From assembly GCA_018902385.1 (NCBI GenBank), contig JABSSW010000004.1, positions 682,001 to 746,000 of the forward strand: DNA of 64,000 nucleotides, given 5' to 3'. The notes beneath the pieces were generated by a model. It was given only the letters and a program-made list of their open reading frames with translations, was not told the origin of the DNA and did not search any database. Of this stretch, positions 44,801 to 57,159 are shown piece by piece. Position 1 is the first letter of the stretch, and every line of letters begins with the position of its first letter. A program made the translations under genes and the position numbers. The stretch is from Physcia stellaris (lineage: Eukaryota > Ascomycota > Lecanoromycetes > Caliciales > Physciaceae).

Positions 44801-47120
44801 GCGCGGGCGCTCGGGCACATCTCTCTCATTACTATAGTAAGCTGCCTGGTAGAGAACCGTCGGCATATGGTCATGTCGCCTTTCTTGAACAATATCCACA
44901 ACGTTAGGCGGTGATTGCCTATAGCATAACACCTGCTTTGACCCTGGTATAGCAAAAGCTAGGTGAATGGCCGAGCAGCATCTTAACGTATGAGGAGAAG
45001 GGCGTGCGAGGCCTACAAACGTTCGATGAGTACTGCTTGGGTCTGCTGATCCTATACTGCGAGACCAGGGATCTTCCAAAATTTCGAATGCTGCAGGTCC
45101 ACTCTTTGACCCTTGGGATAAGCTCTTGGCTGTCAATGGCTTCTGCTGACTAAGTCGAGACATTGTGTTCAGCTTGTGTGGGTCTTTAACAACAGGAAAA
45201 GAGAGTCTTTGGTTAGTATTTGCTGGAGGCTTTTGGTGTTTCTCCAATGATGACGACGGAGTTGGAACTGTTTGCGACTGCTGCGAAGACACTCTATTCT
45301 GTGATTGATTCTCGAGGCCAGAGACATCGAACTCTTTATGCTTGATACCTGTTACTGGGAGACCATCCGTAACGGTATCGCTAAGATCATTGCCAAAGCC
45401 AATTACTTGATCCCCTTCAAGGTGGCCTCTATTAGTGAGACGCTCGTCGTGCACTGTTTTCCGCCTCTTGGTGACGGACCCAGATGGAGAGGAAGACCTT
45501 TTATTAGGGTCATGTTTTTTTCCGAAGCTACTCATGGGCTCACCGTAATCCAACGAAATTCCAAATCGGTCTTGGCCGTCGTAGATTTGGTTTCTTGCAT
45601 CCCTGATGCCTAAAGCGGCAAGCTCAGAGGAGCTCGCAGGAGTCTTCATAGGTTTGGGTTTACCTTCAGTTGTCGCAGTAACTCCATCATTGGCCATATT
45701 CACTTCATCACGAAACCCGCTTTCCGCAATGACGCTGCCAGCATACAACTCCTCGATGTGGTCCTTTTGTCTCCGTTGCGAAGTGTCCATTTCTCGTGCG
45801 ATTTCCTCATCTGATGCATACTCCAAATCTTCTTCCTCATAGGAAAGCAGACGCTTCTCATCAACCTCCATATCCGCACCTGGAAGATGATCCACCCCAT
45901 TACGTCCAAGTTGTGAAGCTCGATGAATGGCGCTTGTGAGTTTAAGGTTGTTGGGGAAAAGATCTTCCACGCTTTCCAAGGTAGTCTTGACTTTCGCCTC
46001 GAAAGGTGTCTTCGCAGTAAAGGACTCAAAGGTCAGCTTCCTGCCGTCGCTCCTGTTCTTCTCTTCTATTAGAATCTCGGTCATCTTCTCTCGGTACTCA
46101 TCCTCATGTATCCATCCTCCAGGTTGCGAACTCCTCGGGTCCGCCGAGACTGAGACAAGGACCTCTGGCGGGAAAGGGCTACTGTTTACTTCAGATAAGC
46201 CCATTCTTGCCTTACGTCTCCGAGTCTCGTCACGCCATAGGCCTGCCATACTGTGGACAAGTTTCTGATCCGGTTTCAAAGGAATTTTATGCTCTACGAA
46301 ATCATGGTGGAGAGGCCTTTGCTCAATCTCAAGCCTGTTCAAAATATCTTGTACGCAAATGTCGACCTCAAGAGAGCAATGGCTTTGTCGCTGAATCTTT
46401 GTATCGTCTGCAATCGACGATTCAGGTATTGATCGGTCATGCCACTGCTGCGAAACGCCGTTGGTTTCAAGGAAACTTGGGATCGGGCGTCGAAAACGCA
46501 CAACACTACTGTCGATATAGCCGCATCCGTACAAATTGAAATCACACATCCACTGCAAAAGATACTGCATGTGGCTCTCGTATGGCTGTAGAGTCTTTCT
46601 CATTATCGTCCCTTGACGTAAGAGGTCCGCGAGACGAGTCATATGCAGGGGATTAAGCATATATATTTTTAGAAAGAACCTATATCCAACATTGAACCCA
46701 TAAAAAGGAATGCCTTTGACGAGTGTTATATGGGCGACAAATGTAGTCTTGCCCTCGTACATGTTTCGTCGATAGCTGACCGCGAGGGCATGGTCGATTG
46801 ATAGGTGCAGGCGATGAATGTAGATCTCGACTGCGCTATACGTCAATATGATGGTGTTAAAAAGCCACAGAAATGGTTCGCTAACCGTCATCGGGCGTCA
46901 AACTTCCATCATAGTTGACGTACAAGTACGGGAAGGCGCCGTGGATATGGGCGCAAACTTTTTGTCCTGTTTCGGTGGCCCCAAACACTCGTATGACGGG
47001 TACTTTGGGCGCTGTCTTTTCTTTTTCTTTGCCATCTCGAATTGGTAGCGGAGGGTCAAAATCAGTAGTGACTGCTTGATAGTGATCCACACAATTAAGT
47101 CTAACGCGGAAAACGTCCAT
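41864..47120 (-). CDS. REV3: DNA polymerase zeta catalytic subunit (Rev3)
   Basis: B-family translesion polymerase that extends from damaged bases. Two exons: 46886-47120 and 41864-46830, joined in phase across a 55-nt intron, 1,733 aa. The start MDVFRVRLNCVDHYQA is the family N-terminus; an upstream in-frame ATG exists but adds sequence not seen in orthologues. IPFYGFNVGYRFFLKIY and ADLLRQG follow. Polymerase motifs: A, DFQSLYPSVM (about 43441-43472, residue ~1200); B, ANVTYGYTSASFSGRMPC; C, VYGDTDSLF (about 42970, residue ~1360). The C-terminus has paired cysteines CLVCRKTLDEVEPICHDC and CRSCAGL, the zinc and Fe-S binding modules. The middle ~500 residues are low-complexity, as usual. It faces SLU7 across a shared upstream region. 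Confidence 0.96.
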
Positions 47121-47569
47121 GAGAGAGCGAACAGAACCAAGCGCATTGAGCAAACGTTTTCTGATCGCATGACGGAGTGAGAGCAGACCGTTTAGAGCAT
47201 GAGCAATGACCAAATAGCAGTGTGTGAGTTATGTGTCGCGTTAACACGAATAACTCGATCGTGTACCTAGGCTCGCTAGGTAAGAAGCCCGAGCTACGGC
47301 TGCACGGCCCGAGACGATCGATCCGCGAAAGCACATGTCATCCGCCCTACGTGAGGATGCGGAGCTTATTCCGTATCGGGGCCCCCAGAAAGGTAAGGAA
47401 GTTTTTACTTTGACCTACTTTATCTTGCTTCGTACAACTCTACTTATGTCTTTTATCTCCTCAATAGCTTTACCTAGTCGGTTCTACTATCAAAGCGACT
47501 GAAGCTGGAGTGAAGCTTGTCATCATCCAAGACGCTTTCCCCACTATTCCCCCGACTTTGCAAGCCACG
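47121..47569. other. Divergent promoter region between REV3 and SLU7
   Basis: About 450 bp. Includes a G/C-rich segment 47284-47390 whose first part (AAGCCCGAGC..CACGGCCCGAGAC) recurs at 4611-4651. No gene is supported here. Confidence 0.4.
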
Positions 47570-49079
47570 ATGTCACGTAAACCTGCAGACGTCGCCTCGA
47601 AAGAGCGTAATGAGTGTGCCTCACCTGTCGCTCCTTAATAAGCTCTTGCTGAATCCTGTTAGATACATCCCCAACTTCATCTCGAAGAAGCCCTTCTATC
47701 TTGAAGGCGACGACGCCCAGTCAGACTACCTTGAGCATCAGCGATTACAGACCTCTACACCCGACCAATCAAAATGGTACGATCGTGGGAAACGCCTTGG
47801 ACCAGCTGCTACAAGGTTTCGGAAAGGCGCCTGTGAGAACTGTGGCGCGATGACCCACAAAACTAAGGAGTGTTTGAGCCGGCCGAGAGCTAAAGGCGCC
47901 AGGTGGACGGGGAAAGACATTCAGGCAGATGAGGTAGTTCAAGATGTGGAGCTGGGCTGGGATGCGAAACGAGATCGCTGGAATGGCTATGATCCGACGG
48001 AATACCGAAATGTCATCGAAGAGTACGAAGAACTGGAAAACCTGAAGAAGAAAGCCAAGGGTGAGGGTGGCACGGTCGAGACTCAGAGGTCGGATCGAGA
48101 GGGAGTGGAAGAGATACAGTGTGGGGCCGAAGAGGAAGCAAAATACACTGAAGAATCGGACATGGGTCGCCAGCAGAGCACAGCGACGAGAAATCTACGC
48201 ATACGAGAAGACACTGCTAAGTATCTCCTGAATCTAGATCTTGATTCTGCCAAATACGACCCCAAAACAAGATCCATGGTGGATATGGGTGCTCAAGCTG
48301 ATCAAGCTGCTGCATTAGTGGCTGAAGACAATTTCATGAGAGCCTCAGGTGATGCTGCGGAGTTCGAACGAGCGCAAAAGTACGCGTGGGAAACCCAAGA
48401 GAGGGGCGACAAGGACAAGTTACATCTGCAAGCAAATCCGACTTCTGGTGAATACTTCCGTCGAAAAGAGAAAGAAGAGAACGAAGCCAAACAAAAATCC
48501 CATCGAAAAAAATTACTCGAGAAATATGGAGGCGAACAACATCTCCAGATGACTCAGGGTGAGTCGAGTGTGGTCGAAAGCAAGCGATACGTCGAGTACG
48601 ACGCTTCAGGCGCCATCAAAGGAGCTGCTAAGGCAGACGCTAAGTCGAAGTATCCAGAGGATCTACTAATCAACAACCATCAATCAGTATGGGGAAGCTG
48701 GTGGGCCAATTTTCAATGGGGGTATGCTTGCTGTCATTCGACAACCAAGAACAGTTACTGCACTGGAGAAGAGGGCAAACTGGCTTTTGAGGAGGCAGAG
48801 AATATGAGGACGGGGGGAGAACTTGAAAGGCAAGTGACGAGCAAGGAAATTCAGTGGTTCAATGGAACCAATAAGGAGACTGCAAACAGGGAAGGAGATA
48901 CAGAGCCGGGAGACCCGAGGCATTCCGAAAATACGCTAAAAAGCGTATCAAAGAAGCGAACGTTGGCAGAAATGAAGGGTGGGATCAACGAAGAGGAGCT
49001 TGAGGCCTACAGGCGCTCAAGGACAGCTGCAGCGGACCCCATGGCCCATTTCCTTGGTCAAGACGAATTGGTGCACTAA
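47570..49079 (+). CDS. SLU7: Pre-mRNA splicing factor SLU7
   Basis: Second-step splicing factor that guides 3' splice-site choice. Two exons, 47570-47613 and 47663-49079, in phase, 486 aa. Exon 1 encodes [15 protein letters not shown]; the intron has a GTGTGC donor and ends TGTTAG. Exon 2 opens [17 protein letters not shown], then DYLEHQRLQ, the zinc knuckle [14 protein letters not shown] (CX2CX4HX4C) followed by [14 protein letters not shown], and later [17 protein letters not shown] and [18 protein letters not shown], a near-invariant Slu7 block. Lys/Glu-rich helical segments surround these. Convergent with RPS9. Confidence 0.96.
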
Positions 49080-49322
49080 GTACCTCCCTTGAGCATAGCA
49101 TGGCGTTGGCGTTAGGGATCAAGGCGTGATCAATCGCGAGTATGAATACAATGGCCCACACGCATGACACAATTACATATCAGAGCCAGGTTGTGGAAAC
49201 AACCTGCAAAATGGTTCTGGATTCGCCTTTGGTGAGGATCAGCAAGTTATGTTAAAGTACATCGTCCACTCGCTCCGATGTTGCTAGAAGTAGTGAGTGT
49301 CCTGCCACATGCTCACCAGAGA

Positions 49323-50089
49323 CTACTCCTCTTCCTCATCGCCACCATCTCCACCCTCTTCCTTCTTCTCTGCAGCCCGAGCCTTCTTGCGCCTAACACG
49401 ACCCGGACGCCCTCCGCCAAAAGGTGATGTAAGAGCGAAATCAATGTGCTTCTGCGAATCGAGACGGACGACAAAGGAAGGGACGTTCACGATCTGCTTT
49501 CCAACACTGAAGTCCAATGGGTCAACTTGACGTTCCTTTGAGCTGAGGATGTTTCTTCTTACCGGATATGGCGCTGTCGAATTAGAACACGGGCATGGTG
49601 GATACTCTTTGCAAGGCCAAGCTTGTAAACACAAGTCTGGAGACGACGTTCTAAGAAGTCTTCCACTTTGAGAGCCAGCACGTAGTCGAGCTTCATGCGA
49701 GCTTCATCAAGCACACCAACACGTACGAGGCGGCGAATGAGCGCATTGCCTTCGAACAGGCGCTTGGGGTCCTTCTCGTCTAACGTTAAGAGTTGACTTA
49801 ATTGCAAGTAATCAGTATGAATATTGTTGAAGTCGAGGAAATTCAATGTACCGAGCAGCACGACGGATCTTCGACAAGGTCAACATAACCCTCCAAACTT
49901 CGCGCTTGTTGCGGAGTCCATATTCTCCTACGACCTTGAGTTCGCTGTCCCTGGTTTTGGTCAGCAGCAAGTCATGACATGGATAGAGACAAGCTCGTAT
50001 CCAGTGGCCAGCGGGCAAGCTCACAGGCGAGCAGACTCGAAAGGTCGACGAGGAACTTTGTAAGTCTTTGAGTAAGAACGTGGGGCCAT
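49323..50089 (-). CDS. RPS9: 40S ribosomal protein S9 (uS4)
   Basis: Small-subunit protein that binds 18S rRNA early in assembly. Four exons: 50025-50089, 49852-49950, 49563-49796, 49323-49506, in phase, 193 aa. N-terminus [20 protein letters not shown]; core [40 protein letters not shown]4 domain around [19 protein letters not shown] and [18 protein letters not shown]; tail [21 protein letters not shown]-like, Lys then acidic. Exon 3 joins to exon 4 at R-VGKQ. It is divergent from RPL21 with only 236 bp between the starts, a probable shared promoter for two ribosomal protein genes. Confidence 0.96.
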
Positions 50090-50325
50090 GATGGCGTTCT
50101 GTTCCTGTCTTTTGGATTTTTCGTAGCTCAGAAAGTGCTTGAGAAACTGTGAACGAGCTACTTAGTATCTTTTCTTGCAGCTCGCTTGTTGGTGCGCGCT
50201 AAGGGACCTTGCTCCGCTAGCCCGCAATTGTAAGCGAGGCTGGCCACCAAACCTAACAGCTAACAAGATGTTGTGAAACTCAACAAAATTACAGACTCTT
50301 TGAGCAATCTATTTCAACCTTCGAA
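50090..50325. promoter_or_regulatory. Shared promoter of RPS9 and RPL21
   Basis: 236 bp between two divergent ribosomal protein start codons; both must draw on it. No specific factor site is claimed. Confidence 0.55.
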
Positions 50326-50933
50326 ATGGGTCATTCGGCTGGGCTGAGAGCCGGGACGCGCTATGCCTTCTCAAGGCAATTCAAGAAGAAGGGTTACATC
50401 AAGCTTTCAACGTACTTGAGACAATACAAGTAAGTAACCTGGTGGTGGACAACAAGGATCTTGCTAATTGGGGTGAAGGGTTGGAGATATCGTGGACGTC
50501 AAAGCAAATGGAGCCGTCCAGAAAGGGTGAGTGTACCTCAAAATGACATCGACTTCATCTTCCTCCCAAATCGTATCCGGTCACAGTCTAAAGCTTTTGC
50601 AGCATGCCGCACAAAGTCTACCATGGCAAGACTGGCGTCATATACAACGTAACCAAGAGCGCTGTCGGCGTTATCATTTACAAACGCGTGGGTAATCGCT
50701 ACATCGAAAAGCGAGTCAATGTCCGCATCGAGCACGTGTCTTTATCAAGGTCGCGGGAGGAATTCATCAATCGTGTCAAGGATAATGCAGGCAAGAAGCA
50801 GAAGGCTAAAGCTGAAGGAACACATTTGTTCTTGAAGAGACAGCCACTAGGGCCAAGGGAAGCGCGGACTGTTGATGCGAAGGAGAATGTCCCGGAGACA
50901 GTTACGCCTATACCTTACGAGACGACTATCTAA
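50326..50933 (+). CDS. RPL21: 60S ribosomal protein L21 (eL21)
   Basis: Large-subunit ribosomal protein. Three exons: 50326-50429, 50479-50526, 50603-50933, in phase, 160 aa, as in other eukaryotes. Starts MGHSAGLRAGTRYAFSRQFK, then GYIKLSTYLRQYKVGDIVDV, GAVQKGMPHKVYHGKTG, and RVNVRIEHVSLSRSREEF; ends ETVTPIPYETTI. The middle exon is only 48 nt. Divergent partner of RPS9, tandem with SLA2. Confidence 0.96.
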
Positions 50934-51420
50934 ATGTTTGAGGGGGCGTGCAGACGGCCACTACTACTTGCTTCTGCTCCAATAACTTAGTCCGAGCCTT
51001 TGGCGATCAAGCATGGTTGTCAATGAGTTTACCGAATGGTTAATGAAATCCGAACTTTCGGCAAATTCTGAAATGTCATTTCATGGTATTGCGCATGGAC
51101 AGTGAAAGTTATCTCGCCTCAATTGAGCCATCCTACAAGCTCCGCTGCGGGCTTTGCAATGTATGAGAGCTCCCTGCGCTAACCTGACGGTTTTCACCTT
51201 CTCTCACTTGCATGTGAAGCTGCCAAGCCGTAGGGCTGACGACGACAGGATTCCAGGTCCTAAATAAAATTAATTGTCATTGAGTACTATATGGATGCCT
51301 GATGTTGCAGCTTTCGCTTTCGCGTATTCGATGTTCCCAGGAACCTAGTCCCCAACTTTCCTCCACTTTGACTCACTGCCCTGCCGAAATTCTCGTTTCT
51401 GTCCTTGAGATTAAGCCGTC
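50934..51420. other. Intergenic stretch, SLA2 promoter
   Basis: RPL21 3' region and SLA2 upstream region; no gene seen. Confidence 0.4.
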
Positions 51421-54400
51421 ATGTCTTACGGCTATGGCGGTAATGCCACCCGTAATGTTGATATGGGCAAGTGAGTCGATGCGCCAATATACCATGGCTT
51501 ATTTGCCCGGAAAATGGAGTAGCAGCGGGCTAATATGGGCGCTGTACATCTCAGATCTGAGACGGATCTAGCTGTAAACATACGCAAAGCTACGAGCATT
51601 GGTGAGTCCCCATGTTGGGGTGACCTGCCTCCACTGACCTATCTTCTATACAGAGGAGTCAGCTCCAAAACGTTGGTGCTATCTGAAAATCAAAGTTTGA
51701 GCACAAGTTTACACAAATTCACCTTTTCCTAGGGAAGCATGTCCGTGCTTGCATTGTGTACACATGGGACCACAAATCTTCACAGTCCTTCTGGGCTGGT
51801 ATGAAAGTGTGCGTAAAATAGGAGAGAGCTCTGAAAGCTAGCGTCGAGGCGTCCTTGTCCGTCGAATACTGATGGTTGCTCCTTACATTGTAGGCAGCCC
51901 ATCCTGGCCGACGAGGTCCAATCCTTCAAAGCCTTAATAACGGTACACAAAGTATTACAAGAGGGACATCCTATCGCTGTCAAAGAGGCTCAGACCAACA
52001 CCAATTGGCTGGACAGCTTGACGAGGGGTGTGTCAGGCGAGGGCTTGCGAGGTATAGACAATACCTATCAGCTACTGTCTCTTGAGGTGCTAGGGGATAG
52101 AGGTGAAAGTGGCAAGAGTACTGACGGTTGAGACAGGCTATGGACCACTGCTTCGCGAATATGTGTATTTCCTCCTTGCGAAATTGGCCTTTCACAGGCA
52201 GCACCCGGAATTCAACGGCAAGGCTCGTATCGAAACTAATTTCAAACCTTTGCTGAATGTGATTAGGTCTTTTCGAGTATGAGGAGTACATCAGCCTAAA
52301 GTCGATCAACGATCCGAATGAAGGGTAGGGAGCATCCATTCCAATGCATGGCCCAGCCAGCTGATCCAGAGTATAGCTACGAAACAATATCCGATCTCAT
52401 GACCCTGCAAGACCAGATTGATTCTTTTCAGAAGCTCATCTTCTCGCATTTTCGAAGTGGAGCAAACAACGAATGTCGGATATCAGCCCTTGTCCCACTC
52501 GTTCAGGAAAGCTACGGTATTTACAAATTTATTACTAGCATGCTGCGGGCAATGCACACAAGTACGCCACCTGTATCAGCGATTCATAATGTTTGATAAG
52601 CTGATTGTGCAAGCAACCGGTGATGATGAAGCTTTGGAACCATTACGAGGCAGATACGATACGCAACACTACCGTCTTCTCAAGTTCTACTACGAATGTT
52701 CAAATCTCCGCTATCTGACCAGTCTTATCACAGTACCTAAGTTGCCTCAAGAACCCCCGAACCTGCTTGCTGAGGATGAAGAGAAGCCGGCTCTGCCCCG
52801 CCGGCCGACCAAGGAGATAGAGACTAGAGAAGAACCAGCACCCACACCACCACCTCCTGCAGCTGCGCCAGACCCCGAACCAATCAACGAATTCTGGAAA
52901 AACGAGCAGCGGAGGCAACAAGAAGAGTATGATGCTCAGCAACGGAGACTACAGGATCAATGGAATCAGCAACAATTTCAGCAGCAGCAAGCGCAACAGC
53001 AAGCTGAGCGCGAATTTGAGGAACAGCGGCGATTGCAAGCAGAGCAGCAGCGTCTCGCTCAGGAGCAGCTTATGCGAGATCAATACCAAGCTCAAACACA
53101 GGGTCGGATGGCCGAATTGGAACGCGAAAACCTCAACGCTCGGGCACAATATGAGCAAGATCAATTGATGCTAGAACAATATGATAGGCGCATGAAAGAT
53201 CTCGAAACCCAGCTCAACCAACTCAATCAGAATTTCAGTCAACAAACCTCGTCAAAGGACGACCAGATACGCGCACTTCAGGAGCAAGTCAATACTTGGC
53301 GGACGAAATATGAAGCGCTGGCAAAACTCTACTCACAGCTACGTCATGAGCATCTTGAGCTTTTACAAAAATACAAAAGCGTTCAATTGAAGGCTGCATC
53401 CGCTCAAGAGGCCATTGATAAACGAGAGAAATTAGAGCGTGAAATCAAAACCAAGAATTTGGAATTGGCCGATATGATAAGAGAGAGGGATAGAGCCTTG
53501 CACGAGAAAGACCGGGTAACCGGTGGAAATCGTGAAGAGGTTGAGAAGCTGAAGCGCGAGCTCCGCTTTGCCTTGGAGAAAGCAGATAGTGCTGAGCGAG
53601 CGAAAGGAACAGAGCTCTCGTCCATGCTGTCCAAGTACAATCGAGAGATGGCTGATCTCGAGGAGGCCCTAAGGGTGTGTAAGACCGGTCAGTTGGTTGG
53701 AAGAGCATACTAACGGTCTAGCAGAACAAGACAAGAACTCTTGACGACATCCATTCTAAATACGGCGAACGAGATAACGATCTTGAGCGTACCTTGCGTG
53801 AAAAGGAGGAGGAACTGGAGATATACAAGTCCGGAATGGATCAGACCTTATTGGAGCTCAACGAGTTGCGAATGGTAGGCCATGTCTCTGTGGTTGATGT
53901 TAGATAGTCTGACAGTCTTAGAACGGTGGTGATACAGATAAAGCACTGGACGATCAGATCGACCAAGTCCTCCTTAGCAGTATCCAGAAAATCAACGACA
54001 TCATCGACTCAGTCTTGCAGAGCGGTGTTCAACGTGTGGATGACGCCCTCTATGAACTTGATTCCTCAATGCAAGCCGGCAACCAGAATGCATCCGCGCC
54101 CTACGTGCTGTCGCAGATTGAGAAGGCTTCATCAAGTTCGACGGAATTCTCCACAGCATTCAATAACTATATTGCAGATGGGCCCAACAGCCCGCATGCA
54201 GACATTATCCGGACTGTCAATGTCTTCGCCGGATCCATTGCAGACGTTTTGAGCAATACCAAAGGCCTTACGCGGTTTGCAACAGAAGAAAAGAAGGCGG
54301 ATCAGCTGATAAACGCTGGGCGGCAATCTGCTCAATCCACTGTCGGCTTCTTTCGCTCCCTGCAGTCGTTCCGTCTTGAGGGTCTTGAGGATACAAAGAA

Positions 54401-55310
54401 GACAGATGTTGTAATTAACAACAACCATGAAGTCCTAACCAATCTGCAGAAACTGTCCAGGCTTGCAGACACCTTTGCTCCTCGGTCTGGAAAAATCACA
54501 AACACAGCAGGTGACCTTGGAGATCTTGTTGATCGTGAGCTAACGAACGCTGCGAAAGCCATCGACGCTGCAGCAGAACGCTTGAATAGGTTGATGAACA
54601 AACCTAGGGAAGGCTACAGTACCTACGAACTCAAGATACATGATAGCATCCTCGCAGCCGCTATCGCAGTGACGAACGCGATTGCTCAACTGATCAAAGC
54701 TGCCACAGCTTCGCAACAAGAGATTGTAAAGGATGGACGTGGCTCGTCATCGCGTACAGCGTTCTACAAAAAGAACAATCGATGGACCGAAGGGCTGATC
54801 AGCGCGGCGAAGGCTGTCGCTTCCTCGACCAACACCTTGATTGAGACTGCAGACGGAGTCATCAGCGGGCGCAACAGTCCAGAGCAGTTGATCGTGGCAA
54901 GCAACGATGTCAGTTCGTCAACTGCACAGCTGGTCGCCGCAAGCAGAGTCAAGGCCAACTTCGGAAGCCGAACGCAAGACCGACTTGAGGAGGCAAGCAA
55001 AGCTGTGACCAATGCCTGCCGAAGCCTTGTTCGTCAAGTGCAGAATATTATTGCACAACGAAACCATGACGAAGGGGATGAGGTGGATTACGGGAAGCTT
55101 AGTGGGCATGAATTCAAGGTTCGAGAGATGGAGCAGAAGGTTTGTCTTGCGTCCAGCGTGGAGCACGCCCATAACATTAGGCTGCTGCTGCCTTTTTTAT
55201 GATCATGCTAATTTCGCACGTAGGTAGAGATACTGCAGCTTGAGAACAATCTGGCACGGGCGCGCGAGAGACTCGGGGAGATGCGAAAGATTTCGTATCA
55301 AGAGGAATGA
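51421..55310 (+). CDS. SLA2: Sla2/End4 endocytic actin-coupling protein (HIP1R family)
   Basis: Clathrin-coat adaptor that links membrane and clathrin to actin during endocytosis. Twelve exons in phase: 51421-51470, 51555-51601, 51654-51671, 51733-51808, 51894-52051, 52137-52217, 52267-52324, 52377-52561, 52614-53674, 53725-53874, 53922-55139, 55224-55310; 1,062 aa. ANTH domain: KHVRACIVYTWDHKSSQSF, FEYEEYISLKSINDPNEGYE, HYRLLKFYYECSNLRYL. Pro-rich linker, then a Gln/Glu coiled coil (residues ~330-690). C-terminal I/LWEQ actin-binding domain from ~800: ILAAAIAVTNAIAQLIKAA, RWTEGLISAAKAVA, ending EMRKISYQEE. Exon 3 is 18 nt. The intron at 52218 begins GC rather than GT if family length is kept. 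SLA2 is the standard left flank of ascomycete MAT loci, as here. Confidence 0.95.
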
Positions 55311-55931
55311 TGCAGTTGCGATGGGGATCTGGAGGAAGAGAGAGGGTCAACCCCGTAGACACTGTATAATAGCATTGTGTGAACAGGAATGTATCAAAAG
55401 GAGGAAATCCAAGTGCAAAGACTACCGGGAAATTGACGGTGCTTGCGAGCATAATTGTATTTGTAGACTCGATGGGTGGAGGTGTGAACAGAGTGTGGCA
55501 ATTGCTGCCACTAGCAGGCATCCTGCAGTAGTCGTCCCATCTTTCGCCGCCAACTTGTTGGTGCAAACTCAACCTCAACCTCATCTCTTGTTGTTCCTCA
55601 CACTGCACAGTTGTTGGTGTCTAAAGACACCGTTTGATATTTCTTTCTACGTACGATTCTGTCTACTTATCTACACGAGTATATCGTGCTTCCAGCGAGG
55701 TCAAATGTCCCCCATCTCTTCCAGGTCACTCGCTACCACAAAGCGAACGGTGAGATTTGTCTAAAACACAATCTTCTTATGCTTCCGTTCCGTAAGTCTC
55801 AATTTGTTCTGCTCCTACTTCCTAGACCTCTTCTGCTCAGACATCTGTTCTTCGTCAGTGGGGTTGTACAGCAGTTTTTAATCAGGCGGACTTACGGTGC
55901 AATTCCTCCATTGCGCTGCTAGGACAGCCAA
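55311..55931. other. Intergenic stretch between SLA2 and MAT1-1-1
   Basis: Left boundary zone of the mating-type idiomorph, between convergent SLA2 and MAT1-1-1. Open frames on both strands are short and overlap each other; I support none. Confidence 0.4.
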
Positions 55932-57159
55932 TCAGTTGAATGGAGCTCCAGGGAATAGTGAGTCATCAAGGAGGTTGTCTGGAATGACGACCTCTTCTTG
56001 GACCCAGTCATCCATGTTAAATTCGTCCAAGTCGTTCATGTCGACTGCGTTGAATTCGTAAGCGTTGAACGGATCAAAAACATAAGAATCGGTAGCATTG
56101 GGATTGAAAGCCTGATTGTAAGGGAAGTCGCCAAAGCTCTCATCGATCATAGCCATTGTAAGATCTGGAAATACATCGAGATTGGGATCAGTCCCGTTAT
56201 CAGGCTCGGCCAGTGACTGAGCCATATCGCTCCCAGAGCTTTCAAATCCGGTCGCTGCAAGATTAGTACCAAACACAGAATTCTGTATGACAGACTGAGC
56301 CGATCCTTGTCCATCACCGCCAATGATCTCTCCGGTGTTTTCGCTCTGGGTACTGACGTTTCCGTTCTGGCCATTAGCTTCATTGTCTGCCGACAGAGAG
56401 AGCTCTTCTGGTGTTAAATCTACGTGCACTGGAAATGACTGTGTGTTTGTGGCCATGATCATTGCTCCTTGAGAACTGGAAGGACCGGCATCGGTGCGGA
56501 TCTCAGTGAAATAGCCGTGACTATAGCAGTTGTCGACAACGTCGCTGACTGAGCGAGTTGTGGTGAGTAGGCGACGGTCAACAGTGTTGATGTTATAGTT
56601 GGGTTGCTGGCTCAGCGTTGCTTGATTGTTGACGATGGTGAGCTGATATCCCATGACAGCAAGATAAGTGCCGGGTTGGACAATATCCACAAACGGGGCG
56701 CTGATATTCAAAAAGGCATCTAGAGAAGCATCCTTTTTACCCTTGTCGTCACGGATCACGGAGAATGCCTTGGCAAGGATGGCCCATTTGGCTTTGAAGG
56801 GGTCCACCTGCCAAAGGTGACGCAAGATAGTCGAGATATCTTTCTGCTGAATGTTTGTGAACATATTATGATAGAAGCCTATGGCATGGTCAGTACTATT
56901 GTGAGATTGGAACCTCTGGCTGACACTCACTACGATAGGCGATCCAGGAATTGAGAGGCCTAGCTGTCTTTAAGGACTTTACCAGAGCTTTAGCTCCAGC
57001 TCCGTACTTTTTGGCCTTTTTTACAGAAATATCCATTCCAGCTGCGATAGCTTTGCGCTTTATTGCAGCTTTGTGCTTGATCGGAGCCTTGCCGTTCAGG
57101 AAGGTTTGTTCTGGAGTCATTTGACTGTTCATGTTGTGAACGGCGCCGACGTTCGCCAT
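55932..57159 (-). CDS. MAT1-1-1: Mating-type protein MAT1-1-1 (alpha-box transcription factor)
   Basis: Master regulator of the MAT1-1 mating identity. Two exons, 56931-57159 and 55932-56878, in phase across a 52-nt intron; 391 aa. The alpha box spans roughly residues 62-115 onward: KTARPLNSWIAYRS, then YHNMFTNIQQKDISTILRHLW, DPFKAKWAILAKAFSVIRD. The intron sits directly after WIAYR, a position conserved in alpha-box genes. N-terminal part is Lys-rich. The C-terminal half is acidic and Asn/Asp/Gln-rich (MNDLDEFNMDDWVQEE), plausible activation sequence. Flanked by SLA2 and APN2; no HMG-box mating gene is visible, so the strain carries MAT1-1 only. Confidence 0.96.
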
